Shown here: one piece after another, positions 9,766 through 22,459 of the stretch | Numbering within the stretch: position 1 is the first letter of the stretch | Layout of the letters: each line of letters begins with the position of its first letter | Program-made: the position numbers and the translations under genes | Assembly (NCBI GenBank): GCA_900095095.1 | Contig: FMBT01000319.1 | Coordinates: forward strand, 248,001-312,000 | Source: Fragilariopsis cylindrus CCMP1102 | Lineage: Eukaryota; Bacillariophyta; Bacillariophyceae; Bacillariales; Bacillariaceae | Length of the DNA stretch: 64,000 bases | Reading direction: 5' to 3' | Notes under the pieces: generated by a model | What the model saw: the letters and a program-made list of their open reading frames with translations, nothing else | Database searches by the model: none | Told to the model about the DNA's origin: nothing

Positions 9766-11933
9766 TTAGTGATTACTTTCTCTTTCTTCAAATAGACTCC
9801 GTCGAAAGCAATGCGGTGCATCGCGGACAAAATAGCGATGATCGACCCCTTGTGGAATGATGAGATCAGGATCGTTTCCGCTTTCATTTTCATTCTGATT
9901 ATCTCCTTTCTTGGATTGAATACACTCCCATGCCGGGGACACCGACGGAAGGATCGTTGGAATCATGAACTCTTCTGCCACTATCTGTTCAGTCGCATCC
10001 TTGTCAGTACTTGTAGCTCCATGTTTACTATAACCATCCATAGTTTCATGGACCCAAGTGTGTTCCTCTGTGGGTGGAGGAAGAGGTCCACAAGGACCAT
10101 ATATATTACATTGTTTCATAGCAGCAGGAACATTTCGAGACCAGAATCCAACCATAAATGTCAAACGATGTGGTGGATGCCCCGTACAGGAAGATTTCGA
10201 ACCACCGGAATTATTTCTCTTGCCATTCTTCAAATCATGGATCAATGTATCGATTTTTGTCGAGTTCTCCTCAACATTCTCTTGAATTTCCTTATCTCGA
10301 TCGCCTGGGCATGGTAGCACACCATGTAGCCGATTCCCAGGAAAGAGCAGAAGTGTATTGTCTTTGGGGATGCCTTGCCAACACGTCTCTCCAACTGTTT
10401 CCGAATCTGGAGTTTGGTCTAAGATAATGGTAGCACCGGCAGGAGATTCTTTTACTTGGCTGTCTGACAGATTGTTATGTTCCCCTCCGGTCAAGTACAA
10501 CACAGAAGATAACACTGGATGAGTTACTTTGCCCTCTTGATCTAACATCGACTCGTCTGTATCGAAATGTAGATTGTGTCCCAGTTAGCTGGATGGGACG
10601 GGTATGTGTCCACCATTCAAACCCGCAAATTGTTGTGGAATCGGAGGAATCGGATTTTTCATCGCCATTCTTACTATTCGTCTTTGTCATGTTGATCAAG
10701 CATTGTTGGGCACGGGGTAGCAAATGATTTATTATAATTCTTCTAATAGATTACGTGGCTGTTCGGCATTTCCACTATCGTATTTATGAAAAAAAGAATA
10801 GTAACCTCGAGTGGCATAATCACTTTCGATCCAATAGGCAGAATCGGGAGCGAACAACTTGGTAATAGCAGCGTAAAGGTGCGATGGAAGAATACCTCCT
10901 GGTGGCTGAAATGCCAATGGAGGGTTGATATCAGCGACTTGCTTGCTTGTGGTGGTGGTAGCTTACCTATCTTCCATACATTTGGATGGAGCCGGTGCGT
11001 GAATTGAAAGCCTCTTAAATGGTCTAATGATCTATCATGACGACCCTCCATCGACCACAACATAGCACACATAAACCTTGCCGTAGATTCTACGGCTGAG
11101 GAAGAATACCTCCCCAACGAATCATCCTTATCTTCCTCATATATACCGTTCTCATCGTATTTCATCTCTTCTTTATTAATTTCGTTTTCGTCGTTATTGG
11201 TTCCATCCTCATCCTCGTTGTCCTCTTCATCCTCTTCCTCTTCATTATTTTCGTACTGAGTTCCCACAATTTCATTTAGAATCAGTAATTCGATCCATTC
11301 CTTGACATCCTCGGGAACTGAATCATCTTCTAAAGCCTTTAGGGCTTGATGACGAAGCATGGTAGACGCCTCGACTGCCTTTTCATACCATTTGCGAGTG
11401 GACAATAAAGATAATGATTGTGACATCCGACCAAAATTAGCCCCCATCGACCAAGTTGAAGCATTACCTGGATACCATTCTAACGATTCAATAACTAAAT
11501 TTTGAGCATTTTCCATTGCGGTATCAATATCCGACGTAGAAAATTGTTGCTGCTGCTGCTGCTGTTGCTGTTGCATCATAAGATATTGTGCAATTGCACG
11601 ATCGGCCAAGTGATGAAATCCTACACTAAGTAGAATGGAAAGGAAGTCAGTTCTTGACTTCCAAGCCGACGAAGAAGTACAAGTATCATGATCAATCGAC
11701 GGCTTGGAGATATGAGGTCTTGCAATTTCGATTAATTCTTGTATCTCATCAATACCCCCCTCATTATTATCGTCCTGTTCTTCATCTTCATCTTCTTCAC
11801 CACCATCTAATGAATCAAGAAAGTTGCGGTAGTGTTTCCAAATCGTATCAACGATATCTTCCATATCGGTAGTATCATCATCGTTCTCTTCGTCGATTTT
11901 TGGTCTCTTTGGCGGTGGAGGAGGTTCGCCCAT
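9766..11933 (-). CDS. TPR-like / 2-oxoglutarate-Fe(II) oxygenase protein, frame-broken
   Basis: Start is the Met at 11933 (MGEPPPPPKRPKID). The N-terminal ~330 residues are acidic with a Gln run and helical repeats resembling TPR (SLEWYPGNASTWSMGANFG). An intron at 10899-10966 (GTAAGC to CAG, 68 nt) joins ...HPNVWKI to GGILPSHLYAAI. The rest resembles the 2OG-Fe(II) oxygenases that hydroxylate proteins or small molecules: GFEWWTHTRP, then LHFDTDES (His-x-Asp iron ligands), SSVLYLTGG, and FPGNRLHGVLP with the distal His, then RLTFMVGFWSRN. Two one-base frame changes interrupt it: near 10734, where one base is missing after LLEE, and near 10585-10588, where one A too many separates RPIQL from LGHNLHFD. 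Protein on both sides of each break matches the fold, so the broken frame is likely an assembly error or very recent damage. Substrate unknown. Confidence 0.6.
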
Positions 11934-12376
11934 GATTATTGTATTTTCTATTCTAAAACCGATGGCAGATGAAACATGAAACAATTTTCAAATTGTGTTC
12001 AAGAAGTAGTTTTAGATTTTGAGGTAATTTTGCTTTGTCATTTTCATTTTAGACTTGACGACTCGACTCACTCGACTGACTCGAATTCGATCATAACTGA
12101 TTGACTTTTGTTGAATATACTTGTCAACTTTTTTTTGGCGCGCCACATGAATGTTAGAAAAAATTCTCCGGGAGCGTTTGTCGGTTTATCATACTAAAAA
12201 AGCAACAACAATAACACAACGAATAAGACAACAAACAAGTTTACTTATGTACCGTGCCGCAAAGAAGTATGCTCCGATTTCTTGAAGTATAATTTAAGCT
12301 TTCTTTGCGTTAATACGTTTCACATTTGTGGTTATATCTAGCTGTCAGTAGAGTAGCAGAGCAGTAGCGAAGGAGT
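11934..12376. promoter_or_regulatory. Divergent intergenic region
   Basis: About 440 bases between two genes read outwards. It has a T-rich run followed by an AscI-like palindrome ggcgcgcc near 12140, and direct repeats of gactcga near 12058-12084. No transcription factor site is claimed. Confidence 0.35.
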
Positions 12377-12577
12377 ATGAGTTCAACAGGAAATCAATCT
12401 GGTGCTAGTAGTACTGCATATCCTCCTTCTCTCTACGATACGTCAGTCTCGTCCGCTTCAGGACCATCACCTGGTGGCAATAATAAAACTGATTATTCAT
12501 CGTCGATGGCATATACTACGGGGGTACCAGCTCCTCTTCCTAATAGTAATAGGTATCAAAGGCAGCAACAACAAGAG

Positions 12578-12612
<35 letters not shown>

Positions 12613-15600
12613 GCAACAAAATTATCATCAACAACATAATCAACGAGGATTATACCCGTCTTCGAAGATTTCTCGTTCGTCGACGATGGATTGCGCCGAA
12701 TTTGCTCATCATCATCTTGATACATCGGCTATGAGTGATCCAGGTGGTAGCAGTCCTCCTCGTTCGTCCGATTATGATCGGCATCTTTCGAAGATTGAAT
12801 ACACCCGATCAGACATACAAGTAGTATCGCTATCGTCTCAAAAGCTAAAAAAGCGTTATCGCGATCTGCAAAATATTGAAAGGCAGAAATCTCAATCTCA
12901 ATCTCAATCTATACGGAGTAGACACCAATCGTCTCGAAGGACGATACCGACGCAATCCCCACCTCTTCAGCATCGTCCGCAGCAGCAGCAACAACAAAAA
13001 GGAGAAAGACGTTATCATCGTTCGCAGCCATATTATTCCAGGGACGCTGTACCGGAAGTAGATACAAGGCGAGAAGTATTACCATCAACTTTTGTAAGTA
13101 CAAACGAGGAGGACGACTCTCCCAATAATAAGTATAACGATCACCAACATCAGCTCGATGCATCGTCTTCGTCGTCCACCCTCCATATTAAGGATCTCAA
13201 AAAGAAACTTTGGAATGACGATGAAGTGTTACAGGTGAGCATTTCTATCATCATCGTCATCATCGTCACCGTTGACACGACAACCTCAACAGCTTCAAGA
13301 GCCGATTAGGATTTCAACTCCTCCTTCCTACAAAAAAGAATCACGATTTGCTCGGTCTCTTTCTCCACGTCGTCGCCAAGCCCAACTATATCATCAACCA
13401 ACCATAAATACTAATGATGCTAATCATCCACCAATCAGAAAAGCTAATAGCACTATCAGTGAGACTTCATCGTCAGTCTTACGTAACAATCACTATAACA
13501 ACAGTAATAGATTTCATTCCAAGTTTTATGAGGCTGCATTGGTAGCGCGAAAAAAACGAGGTGAAATCAAAGATGATAATTGCTATCCCGCCGAAGGCAA
13601 TGATCTACAAGAACCACCACCACAACGACAGCTACAATCGTCTTCTTCTCGGGATTTTGATGACGAAGACATTTCGAATTACAATAACTACAATAATCGT
13701 CGTCATCCGACGACAATACCATCATCATCATCGACAAATAATAATATGCAGACACAACCGACTGCTTCTGAGAATTACAACAATATCAAAGTCGCAAAGT
13801 ACTTCAGAAACAATAGCGACCACAACAATAAAGCTCGTCGACCTCCGATAATACCGCCATCGCCGCCATCGTCGTCATATTCTCCCGATGTTGATATTGT
13901 ACGGCAAGGGAGACGTCAACAGGAATACGAACAGCCTCATCATCATCATCATCATCATCAACAACGACAACAGCAATCATTGGAACATCGTGGGAGAATT
14001 TCTGAAAAACCGTCTCACATAGGAAGGATGACACGTTCACGTTCACCTCTCATTCAGGAACGTGCTCGATCGTTATCACGCGATCCAGCTTCTGATCCGT
14101 CGAGAGGTCAGGAACGGGACCATCGCGGGGTTGTCGACAATTTTCTTCCTTTAAATGGGACAGGGTAGTTCGTCATGTCCATGGGATAGACAAGCAGGGG
14201 AACATCGATGGTGGTAGGGTTGGGGATGGTGGTGGCAGAACTAGCAGAGATGGTTTAGTGAACAGCGAATCCCCCCAAAATCGTACGACCATAGATGATG
14301 ACAACAACGGCAACAACAGTTCTTGGGGTAGAAGGGCGAGGGTTGTTGATAATGTTACAAGAGAAATGGGCTTTATAGATCAATATAGATCTAGATCGGA
14401 CCACGATATGTTGGATCATCGTCAACGACAGCGGTTGGCGGTTGATAAAGCTATTGACCTCCACAGAGAAGGAAGAGAATCTCGACGAGAACAGCAACAA
14501 CAACAACAACAACAGCAAAAAAAACTACACGAACTCTCTCCCCGTCATAATAATAATGATAACGAAATCGGGAAAGAAAAAATGGCAAATCTCGTAGATA
14601 AATTGAGTGCCATCAATCGAGATAATCCAGAAGCAGCTTTAGCGCAAATCGACTCGATATTGCGACAAGAAAGTCGCGATTCATATCCTGTAGAAAATAA
14701 TGCTGGTCTTTCCGGTAAAGTTAAAATTCAGAAACCTGATTATCCTAATTATCACACAGAATCATCACCTACTACCGGCCGAGAGGACGAAAATGAAGAT
14801 GAAGATGAAGATACAACTTTTAACAACGAGGAGGACGATGACGATGACGATGATGAATCGGATGTTTCTTCTATCACAAACCCTACCTTTCAACAAGGAT
14901 ATTCTAGACGGTACCACGATAATGTACAGGTTGTTTCCAAGAGGAATGACCCACTACTGTACATCGAGGAGAATAATCATTATAATATACACAATATAGC
15001 CAATTCCAAACCTGGTACAAGAGATGCTAGTACCTCGAAATCCCCCTTCAATCCTTCTACTTCGTCTTTCAGGCGTCCACGTCCTTCCAATTTGCTAAAC
15101 TATACAATGCCGACGACCTCACCACCAACAGACACAGGAAAGGATTCCTTTAAAATGAGTCGATCGGAAAGGAAAAGACAGCAATTGCAGAAAGATCCTC
15201 CGCCTTCTACTGTCAACGTGAAGGATGATAATCCGGCAAAGATCGAGGCTCCTGTAGGTCAATCTAGTGATGTTCTTCCTTCAAAGTCAAGGGGGGAAAT
15301 TATCGAAAGTAATCGTTCAACTAAAAATTTATTAAATATTTCCCACGAAATTAGTACATCGATGCTGTTGAAAGGCAGGCCTAAGAAGAAGCTTGATAGA
15401 TTTATTGCCGACAAGCAAGGCCTTGCCGAGAAGATTCGTGGTTGGGACGATTTGAGTAATCAAATATCAAAATCTCGATCAGAACAGGAGGAAAACATCC
15501 AAAATTGCAAAATTATTGAAAGTAGAACGAGAGCCTTACCAGAATCCCGCAAAACAAACCAACGACGGCATCCATGGAATGATACAGCAATGAATCTTGT

Positions 15601-16696
15601 TCAAACGAAGGACACATCTATGGAAGGAGAAATCGGAATAGAGACACACATGGCAGCTAGAGAAGATAACTACAATTCTGTAATACATACATACGAGGTC
15701 GAAGAGGTCGAAGCTCAAAGTTTTACAGGAATCGGCAAAGCCAAATTTGACGAGTCGTCGTCCGGTAATTTGATACCCAGCATTAATCAGTCGTTGAAAG
15801 GGGTCCCTCAATTCAATCCACACAAACAAAAAGAATCAAGATACGAACAGAGACGCATTCGTACAGATAATACCAAGAAAAAGTATAGTACTTGGGAAGC
15901 GATACCGCCGTCGTCTTTTTTTCCTGATATTAACGAGGACTGTGAGCCTGTACGCCACGAAAGATCTCAGACACAAGATGCTACATCTCCCAAGTCATCC
16001 CCTCTTGAACGCGATATAAACTATAATATGCAGTCAACAAATCGATATCAATCCAAGAGTCAAACCTACAGCCGATCTCCCACTGGCAGTCCAAGACGGA
16101 AAAATGCACCAAAGAATTCTCAACCCAACGACCTCGGAGAGTTTTTAGGCGGAAATAAGTATGAGGAAGATATTAACTTATCAATAGCTGATGCCAACAA
16201 ATTCAAAATGGAAAATGAGAACGGAGCTATTGAGTCCCGTTCCATAGCACGATCATTGGCATGTAAAACCGTCGAATGCGCAGACTTGAGGCCCAAGGAG
16301 AAGCGACGCGGTTTTTTGCGGGCTTTTATGGAAAGGAAGAAGAAAAAGTCAGGCGCTTCTGTTGGTTATGCCGCATCAGCGGCAGCTGGAAGCGTTACAG
16401 CTCAAAGTACTTCTGCAGAGAGTCGTGGTGCGAAGAGCATGTCTCAAATAAATTTAGGTAGTATGTCACATTCTTCGCAATCTCCATCGAGGGGAACTAT
16501 TCGACTACTTCCTCCTCCCCATGGGGTTATAGATCAGAGAAAAGGTACCGTTGATGAGAGTAGCAGAGGTCGAATAAATAGTCGGAGCGCATCTGCACCA
16601 AGGCCACGATCAAGTTCATTAGAGAAATTTCGAACTGCAAGCATGGCAAAGAAATTCAGTCGTGTAATGCAGCTTTACGATACTGACGAGGTATAG
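12377..16696 (+). CDS. Large disordered Gln/Asn/Ser-rich protein, unknown function
   Basis: Three exons are inferred: 12377-13234, 13293-14164 and 14239-16696, joined by introns of 58 nt (CAG|GTGAGC to CAACAG) and about 74 nt (GTAGTT to GGCAG; the exact acceptor of the second is uncertain because several AGs fit the frame). The sum, 4,188 bases, is a whole number of codons and gives about 1,395 residues. The product is low-complexity: Gln run near residue 65, His run near 515, Gln run near 640, acidic DDDDDDE stretch near 755. Clusters of RSRS/SRSP (for example TRSRSPLIQERARSLSRD) and a basic C-terminal third with KKRRGFLRAFMERKKKKS could bind RNA or be phosphorylated, but this is composition only. 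No family recognised, no membrane segment. Confidence 0.65.
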
Positions 16697-17182
16697 ATAT
16701 GCTTATTTTGACATATATATATACATATTATATATATAGGCCTATATGTATATATTGTATATGCTCCTTCAAATTGCATGATTGCTATGCTATATCAATA
16801 GTATAAATAACAGTGAAGTCATAGAGTGGATTGATTCATTCGCTTTTTTAGTTAGATTTGCGAAATATTAAAATCATCCAACTTTTATAATGAACACACA
16901 GATCAACAATTCCTGTCTACAGTACAGTAACGAAGATCTATATACAGTACACACTTGAACTTACAATGTGACTTGTTTTGAATATTAATGGGGGTGGCGT
17001 GGTGACCCTCCCCCAAATTGACAAGCATAAACTTGCTGTTAAAATAATTTCTGATGATGGGTCATCCATAAAAGTTATCCATCTCTAATCTGCCGACGAC
17101 AGATTCACAATGTTGAAAAAGGTTAGAAATTGTTGAATTAGAAGCAACAACCCATTAGCAAAGACAAAAAAGTGAAATCATT
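16697..17182. other. Intergenic, 3' and 5' untranslated sequence
   Basis: Contains a TA-rich simple repeat at about 16709-16760 (tatatatacatatta type) that forms an AT palindrome, then AT-rich sequence leading to the next gene on the same strand. No gene seen. Confidence 0.4.
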
Positions 17183-18037
17183 ATGATACTCCCTACTCCT
17201 GAAAACCCTCGAATCATCGCTCTATTTGACGTCGATGGAACATTAACGATTCCCCGTGGGGAAGTGAAGGCAGATATGATGGATTTGTTAAAGAAATTAC
17301 GAACAAAAATCACAGTCGGTATTGTTGGTGGATCAGATTTGCCAAAGCAGGAAGAGCAACTCGGTCAGGGTATCGTGAACGAGGTTGTTTGGAACTTTAG
17401 TCAGAATGGATTGGTTGCATATAACAATGGGGACCTACTAGAATCGAACTCAATTTCGAAGTTCTTAGGAGAAGATAATATCAAACGCATTGTCAATTGG
17501 GTCATGAAGTACCTAGCCGATTTGGATCTTCCTATCAAGAGAGGAACATTCATCGAATTCCGGAGTGGTATGCTCAATATTTCACCAATTGGTCGTAACT
17601 GCTCCCGAGAGGAACGAAATGATTACGAAAAATTTGATCTGAAAAATAATATTCGAAAGAACATGGTCGAGGCCATGAGGAAGGAATTTTCAGACATTGA
17701 TATGACGTACAGGTAAGTACGACAGAAGTTACAAAAGTTGGTCAACATGAACTAGATATAGATAGATAGATCTTACCCAATCATACTCTTCTTTCTTTTT
17801 TTCCGACATCTTAGCATCGGTGGACAAATCAGTTTCGATTGCTTCCCCACAGGCTGGGACAAGACGTATTGCTTGCAGTACTTGAAGGAGAGTGACTTTG
17901 ATGAGATTCATTTCTTTGGAGATAAGACATTCGAGGGTGGAAATGATTATGAAATTTTTACTAGTGAAAGAACTATTGGACATACTGTAACATCACCTGA
18001 AGACACTATTGGAAAACTCGAGAAGCTATTTTTCTAA
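17183..18037 (+). CDS. PMM: Phosphomannomutase
   Basis: Interconverts mannose-6-phosphate and mannose-1-phosphate, the supply step for GDP-mannose used in N-glycosylation and mannan synthesis; cytosolic in other eukaryotes. Two exons, 17183-17712 and 17815-18037, with a 102-nt intron (AG|GTAAGT to TTAG|C) that restores one frame of 250 residues, close to the human PMM2 length of 246. The HAD catalytic motif FDVDGTLT is at residues ~15-22, where the first Asp is the nucleophile. Further family marks are [55 protein letters not shown] and [17 protein letters not shown]. All are intact. No signal or transit peptide is seen. Confidence 0.95.
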
Positions 18038-18353
18038 AGTTAAGGTGGAGAAAAGAAGAAAAGAAAAAGTAATCCAGAGAGACAATATTTGTCGATACAG
18101 TAGTAGTAATGTATTGAGCAACGAAAATTAATAAATCTAATACTTCCGTTTAAATTTTTTTGACATCACATCACATACATCAAAAAGTATACCAGAACAA
18201 ACGTCGTGGAGGCGTTTGTTGTGTCTCGTTTTACAATATTTTGCATTGACTAATCTTGCTTCTTTCTTACGGTTTACGACGAGATCGTGAGCGATGCTCG
18301 AACACATATTTATAGTATATTCTATTGAATACAATGAAGCTAAAAGTTCAAAA
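18038..18353. other. Convergent 3' spacer
   Basis: About 315 bases between PMM and the end of RAD54, which converge. Only A/T-rich 3' flanking sequence is seen. Confidence 0.4.
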
Positions 18354-21300
18354 TCATCCCCTCTTTGAGAGACATGCATTGCATTTTCTTTTTGATTTAG
18401 GATTCTCCATCGTGCACATTGAACAAATCCAGCAGTCGGTTGCCATATTTGGAGACGAATCGACAGGTAAGGCTTCAACAATATCTTCGTCGATGGGAGA
18501 ATCGATAATCATGGCCTCCGGTGTGTCAGCTTCCGAGGATTCCGAGGAGTTGTCGTCTGATGATGACGATGATGGTGTACACACTTCGATTTCGGATTCG
18601 GCGACGGGAGAATTAGAATCATCACCGTCGGGATCATCAGTTTTTGGATCGTTCTGAATATCAACTTTCACTTGGTCTTCTTCTTCCGACTTACCAATAT
18701 CTATATCTTTGACTTCGTCGTCCTTCTCGTTGTCGTCGTCGTCGTCGTCCTCTTCTTCTAGTCCTTCTAGTTCTTTAAGCTCAAGAAGCGCCTTCTTCTC
18801 TTCTTCTTCTTTCTCTCTTTCCTGCAAAAGACCCCATGTTACCTCAAGGGCAAATACAAAACTGACAGAATCGTAACCACGCATTGCAGCTCGAAAGATC
18901 GGATCATCGACTGTATCTGTGTTGTGATGATGGCTCCAGTTGCGCATGTGCTCCTCGTCAGGCATTCCAATCTGCTCTTGGTAGTCATCTCCTCGTTCGT
19001 TATTGAGATGAGAACATGCTTTCATTATATCATCCGAATGCTCTTCGTCTGAATCATCTTCTGATTTTTCAGGATCGGACTTCATTGTCATCAAAATCGG
19101 GACCAGTTCGTGCCATTCTGTTGTCCACCAACTAAGAAGTCGCCCAGCGGCATCCGCAATAGGATCCTCATCTGGAGACCAAATTTTCATGACATTGGAA
19201 AAGATTCGATTGACATCTTTTGATACATTAGAGACACTTTTGTAGGCCTGGGTGAGAACTCCCTTTCCTTCTTGAGAAGGAAGAAGAGATAGACGTTTTT
19301 GGATAGTACCAAGGTCCATAGGCTGCTTGACCTTGTTCTCGTATTGTTGTTTGCTCACGTCGTGGTCCTGAGGATTGAGTGGATTTAAAAAGTATTGCGC
19401 ATCCTCTTGTTTCAACATTTTTTCCACCAATTCAAGGCAAGCAGCAAGTTTTTTAGGTAGAATCTTCGTCTCTTGCATCTCGGCGTCGTCTTTGATGATT
19501 TTACACCGCTCACATTTGAGTTTGTCATGTGTATCACTTGGTGTTCCAGATCTTAATTTAAAAAGATTCTTCAAATCTTTAGTACTCAAGGAATTGACTT
19601 GTTCCTTGTCATCGACGACCGATTGTAAGCCTTCCTTTGAGAGCTGTTTTATCAGTTAATGCAGCAAAGATTTAAAATTGTTTTAAGTGAGTTGAAATTC
19701 TGTGGAAAGTTTTACCAACCAAATTTTTATATAGAATGTGAAATTGTTAGAACTTAATAAAAAAGTATTTACCTGGCGTTGAAAGATTTTTTCTTCCACC
19801 GTACCCGTGGCTAAGAAACGATAAGTAAAGCATCGTTTCTTCTGTCCGTCTCGCCAGCAACGAGCGGCTGCCTGTTTATCTACAGCGGGGTTCCTGATTT
19901 TGTTAATTAATCAAGGCAAAACTTTTGTGAGATGGCGTTCGATGTGTGCAGATCCAAGGCAGTAGAGAGTAGATGATACCATTTTTTTTGAAATAAATGT
20001 CGATAGACAAATCTTACCAGTCGGGATCAAACAAAACTAATCGATTCCCTCCAATTAAATTTATTCCGCAACCACCAGCTTTCGACGACAACAAAAATGC
20101 GACTAAAGAACTAGTCGGATCGTTGAATTCATCGACCATTTTTTGTCGCTTTTTCATCGTCACCGAACCATCGAGTCGACAAAATCCCCATGAATTTTCT
20201 CCACACATACGACCAATCAAATCCAATGTCTGGGTGTAGTTTGAAATGATGACAATTTTATCACCGCCGTTACCAGGTTTTCGCATCTCCTTTATAAGCC
20301 GATACAGAACAAACATTTTCCCACTCCATTCGGGATGAACGGGTCCTCCATTCCGACCACCACCACCACTAGAAAATGGTAAAAACTTACTGACGCCATC
20401 TGCTCCAGGAGCAGCCGCAGAGTTACTCTCGTCTCCGTCGGTATATTTGACTTCTTTCATAGCGGCTCTTCGTTTATTATTACCCGATTGCCGTTTTTGC
20501 CCATGGGTATCGTCGTATTCGGCCACCAGCGACGGATGATTGCATAATTTCATGAGCATCTGAATCGACCCTAATGAGTTTACTTGCTTTCCGTCCATGA
20601 CGTGTTGCATGTCCTTGCTTGTCACCAAATGAGAGTACATGTTCTGTTGAATTTCGGTGAGGTTACAACAGACAACTTGTACCAGCTTAGGTGGTAAGTG
20701 CTCGGCGTTGAGGGTATTGATACGTCGTAATATAAATTCATTCACAGTGGTCGACATGTCGTTTTGGATCTCATTCATACGTTGCTTTTGTCGTGGAGAT
20801 GCGTCTGGTTCGCGACCACGAAGAATGGGGCCGAGTATGTTTCTATTGAATTCCTCTTGTGTTCCTAAAACACCTCTGTTGGTAAAATTTACCATAGCAA
20901 AGAATTCCTTCAAATTGTTCTGCATCGGAGTACCTGTGGGTGGGTGGGGTGGGGGGAGGAGGGAAGGGGAGAGATAGAGTTTCTCTTTGGTGAGATGATC
21001 GATCGAACGAAAGAAAAAGACAAGGAGATGATTTTTAAAAGCAACATCAAACGATACTTACCAGTGAGCAAGACCCTTCGTCGAACTGGTATTGAATCGA
21101 GGGCGCGAGATGTCTGATTATCACTGTTCTTGAGTCTATGAGCTTCGTCACATATAAGCAAATCACAACAATTCTCGTACTTTGTTAAACGTTTCACGTG
21201 CGTTCTTAAACACTCGTAGCTGCAGATTAGTATCTGAAAGATTGACGTCTTAGCGAATGTTTCTAGATCCTTTTCAGTCTTTTTTCGATCCGATTCAGCC

Positions 21301-22459
21301 AGAGCAAGTGTCTTTACACCACCGGGACCTAGCCACTTGACGAACTCGTTATCCCAATTCTTGACGAGCGAACATGGACAAACAACAACAATACGCTTCG
21401 CGGTGGGTCGTTTATCTGCTGTAATTCCTGTCTTGAGGAGAGTATAGATTAAGCAGACGGATTGTAGCGTTTTGCCCAAACCCATATCGTCAGCAAGAAT
21501 GACACCCTGTCCACTGAAATCCTTTAAACCCATAACGCATTGATATATAAAATTCACACCTTCCCGTTGATGTGGTCGTAACCATTTCGCAAGAATAGGA
21601 GGAACGAACACATTGTGTTTACTATATCGTTCTTTTGGGGCAGGTTTTAGGACGGTCACATCTTCTTCCACTCCATATTCATCCGTTTGCAACTCCGTTA
21701 CTCTTTAAAAATTAAAAATAGATTGAAATTGCAGTGTAAGATATAAGATGGTGTAGGATAATGTTCACGCAAAAATATAAATATCATCGGACGAAATAAA
21801 ATCGAATGAATCGTATAAATAATCATATAGTAGATAGATCCTACTTACAGAGTGGGTTGTATTCCCTTAGCTTCTCCACCCTGGAAAGGACTTTCCCACA
21901 CCATCATAGGTTCGAAGGGACGATCATCCTCTTTTTTATTACCATCATCGTCGTCGTCAGATGATTCATCGGTATCGCCCGCCTCTCGATTTCTTCGTTT
22001 GCCGACAAAAGTAAGGCCCTTCCCCGCTCGACTCAACAATCGTTGCATTCCTCCTGAGCTTCTTTTCGCTCCCAACGATGATCGTTTCAATAAATCATCT
22101 TCCTTGCCTTTGTAAGCTCGACGTCCCACCTGCGGTCGTTGGAATTTTCTCAGTAGTCCTGCCGAACCGATTGGGACGTTTAATCCACACATTACAGGTG
22201 CACGCTGAACGGTTCCAACACCACCACCTCCTCTTCGTTTACCTAAGGTTGCAATTGGGCGACGAATGTTATTACTACAATAGTTTTCGTTGTGTTCATT
22301 CGTGATAGTTATAGAAGATCCGACCAATGGTCGACTTACACTTCGTCCAAGTGGACGTTTTTTAGAGAACATAGTGCCAACACCGACGCTGCCCCCAAGT
22401 CGACGCCCGTCCGGACCGAAGGATGATGATATCGTCTTGCGCCTTTTCCCCTTCAACAT
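18354..22459 (-). CDS. RAD54: RAD54 recombination translocase with bromodomain-like region and RanBP2 zinc finger
   Basis: Five exons: 22459-21849, 21702-21062, 20933-20018, 19893-19773 and 19643-18354, all with GT-AG introns; total 1,193 codons in one frame. SNF2 motifs in order: ADDMGLGKT (ATP loop; Asp where Glu is usual), [24 protein letters not shown] (split by an intron), [35 protein letters not shown]. The RAD54-specific [16 protein letters not shown] and [11 protein letters not shown] follow, so it is RAD54 rather than another SNF2 protein; it would remodel DNA with Rad51 in homologous recombination. Unusually, about 300 more residues follow: a bromodomain-like segment ([13 protein letters not shown], then [13 protein letters not shown]), a very acidic linker, and a final C-x2-C-x10-C-x2-C finger ([21 protein letters not shown]) of RanBP2 type. 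The N-terminus is basic. No frame break. Confidence 0.93.

Noticed and set aside
12130-12150. Palindrome ggcgcgcc as a regulatory site
   Set aside because: A single short palindrome with no second copy or known factor; no basis to assign a function.
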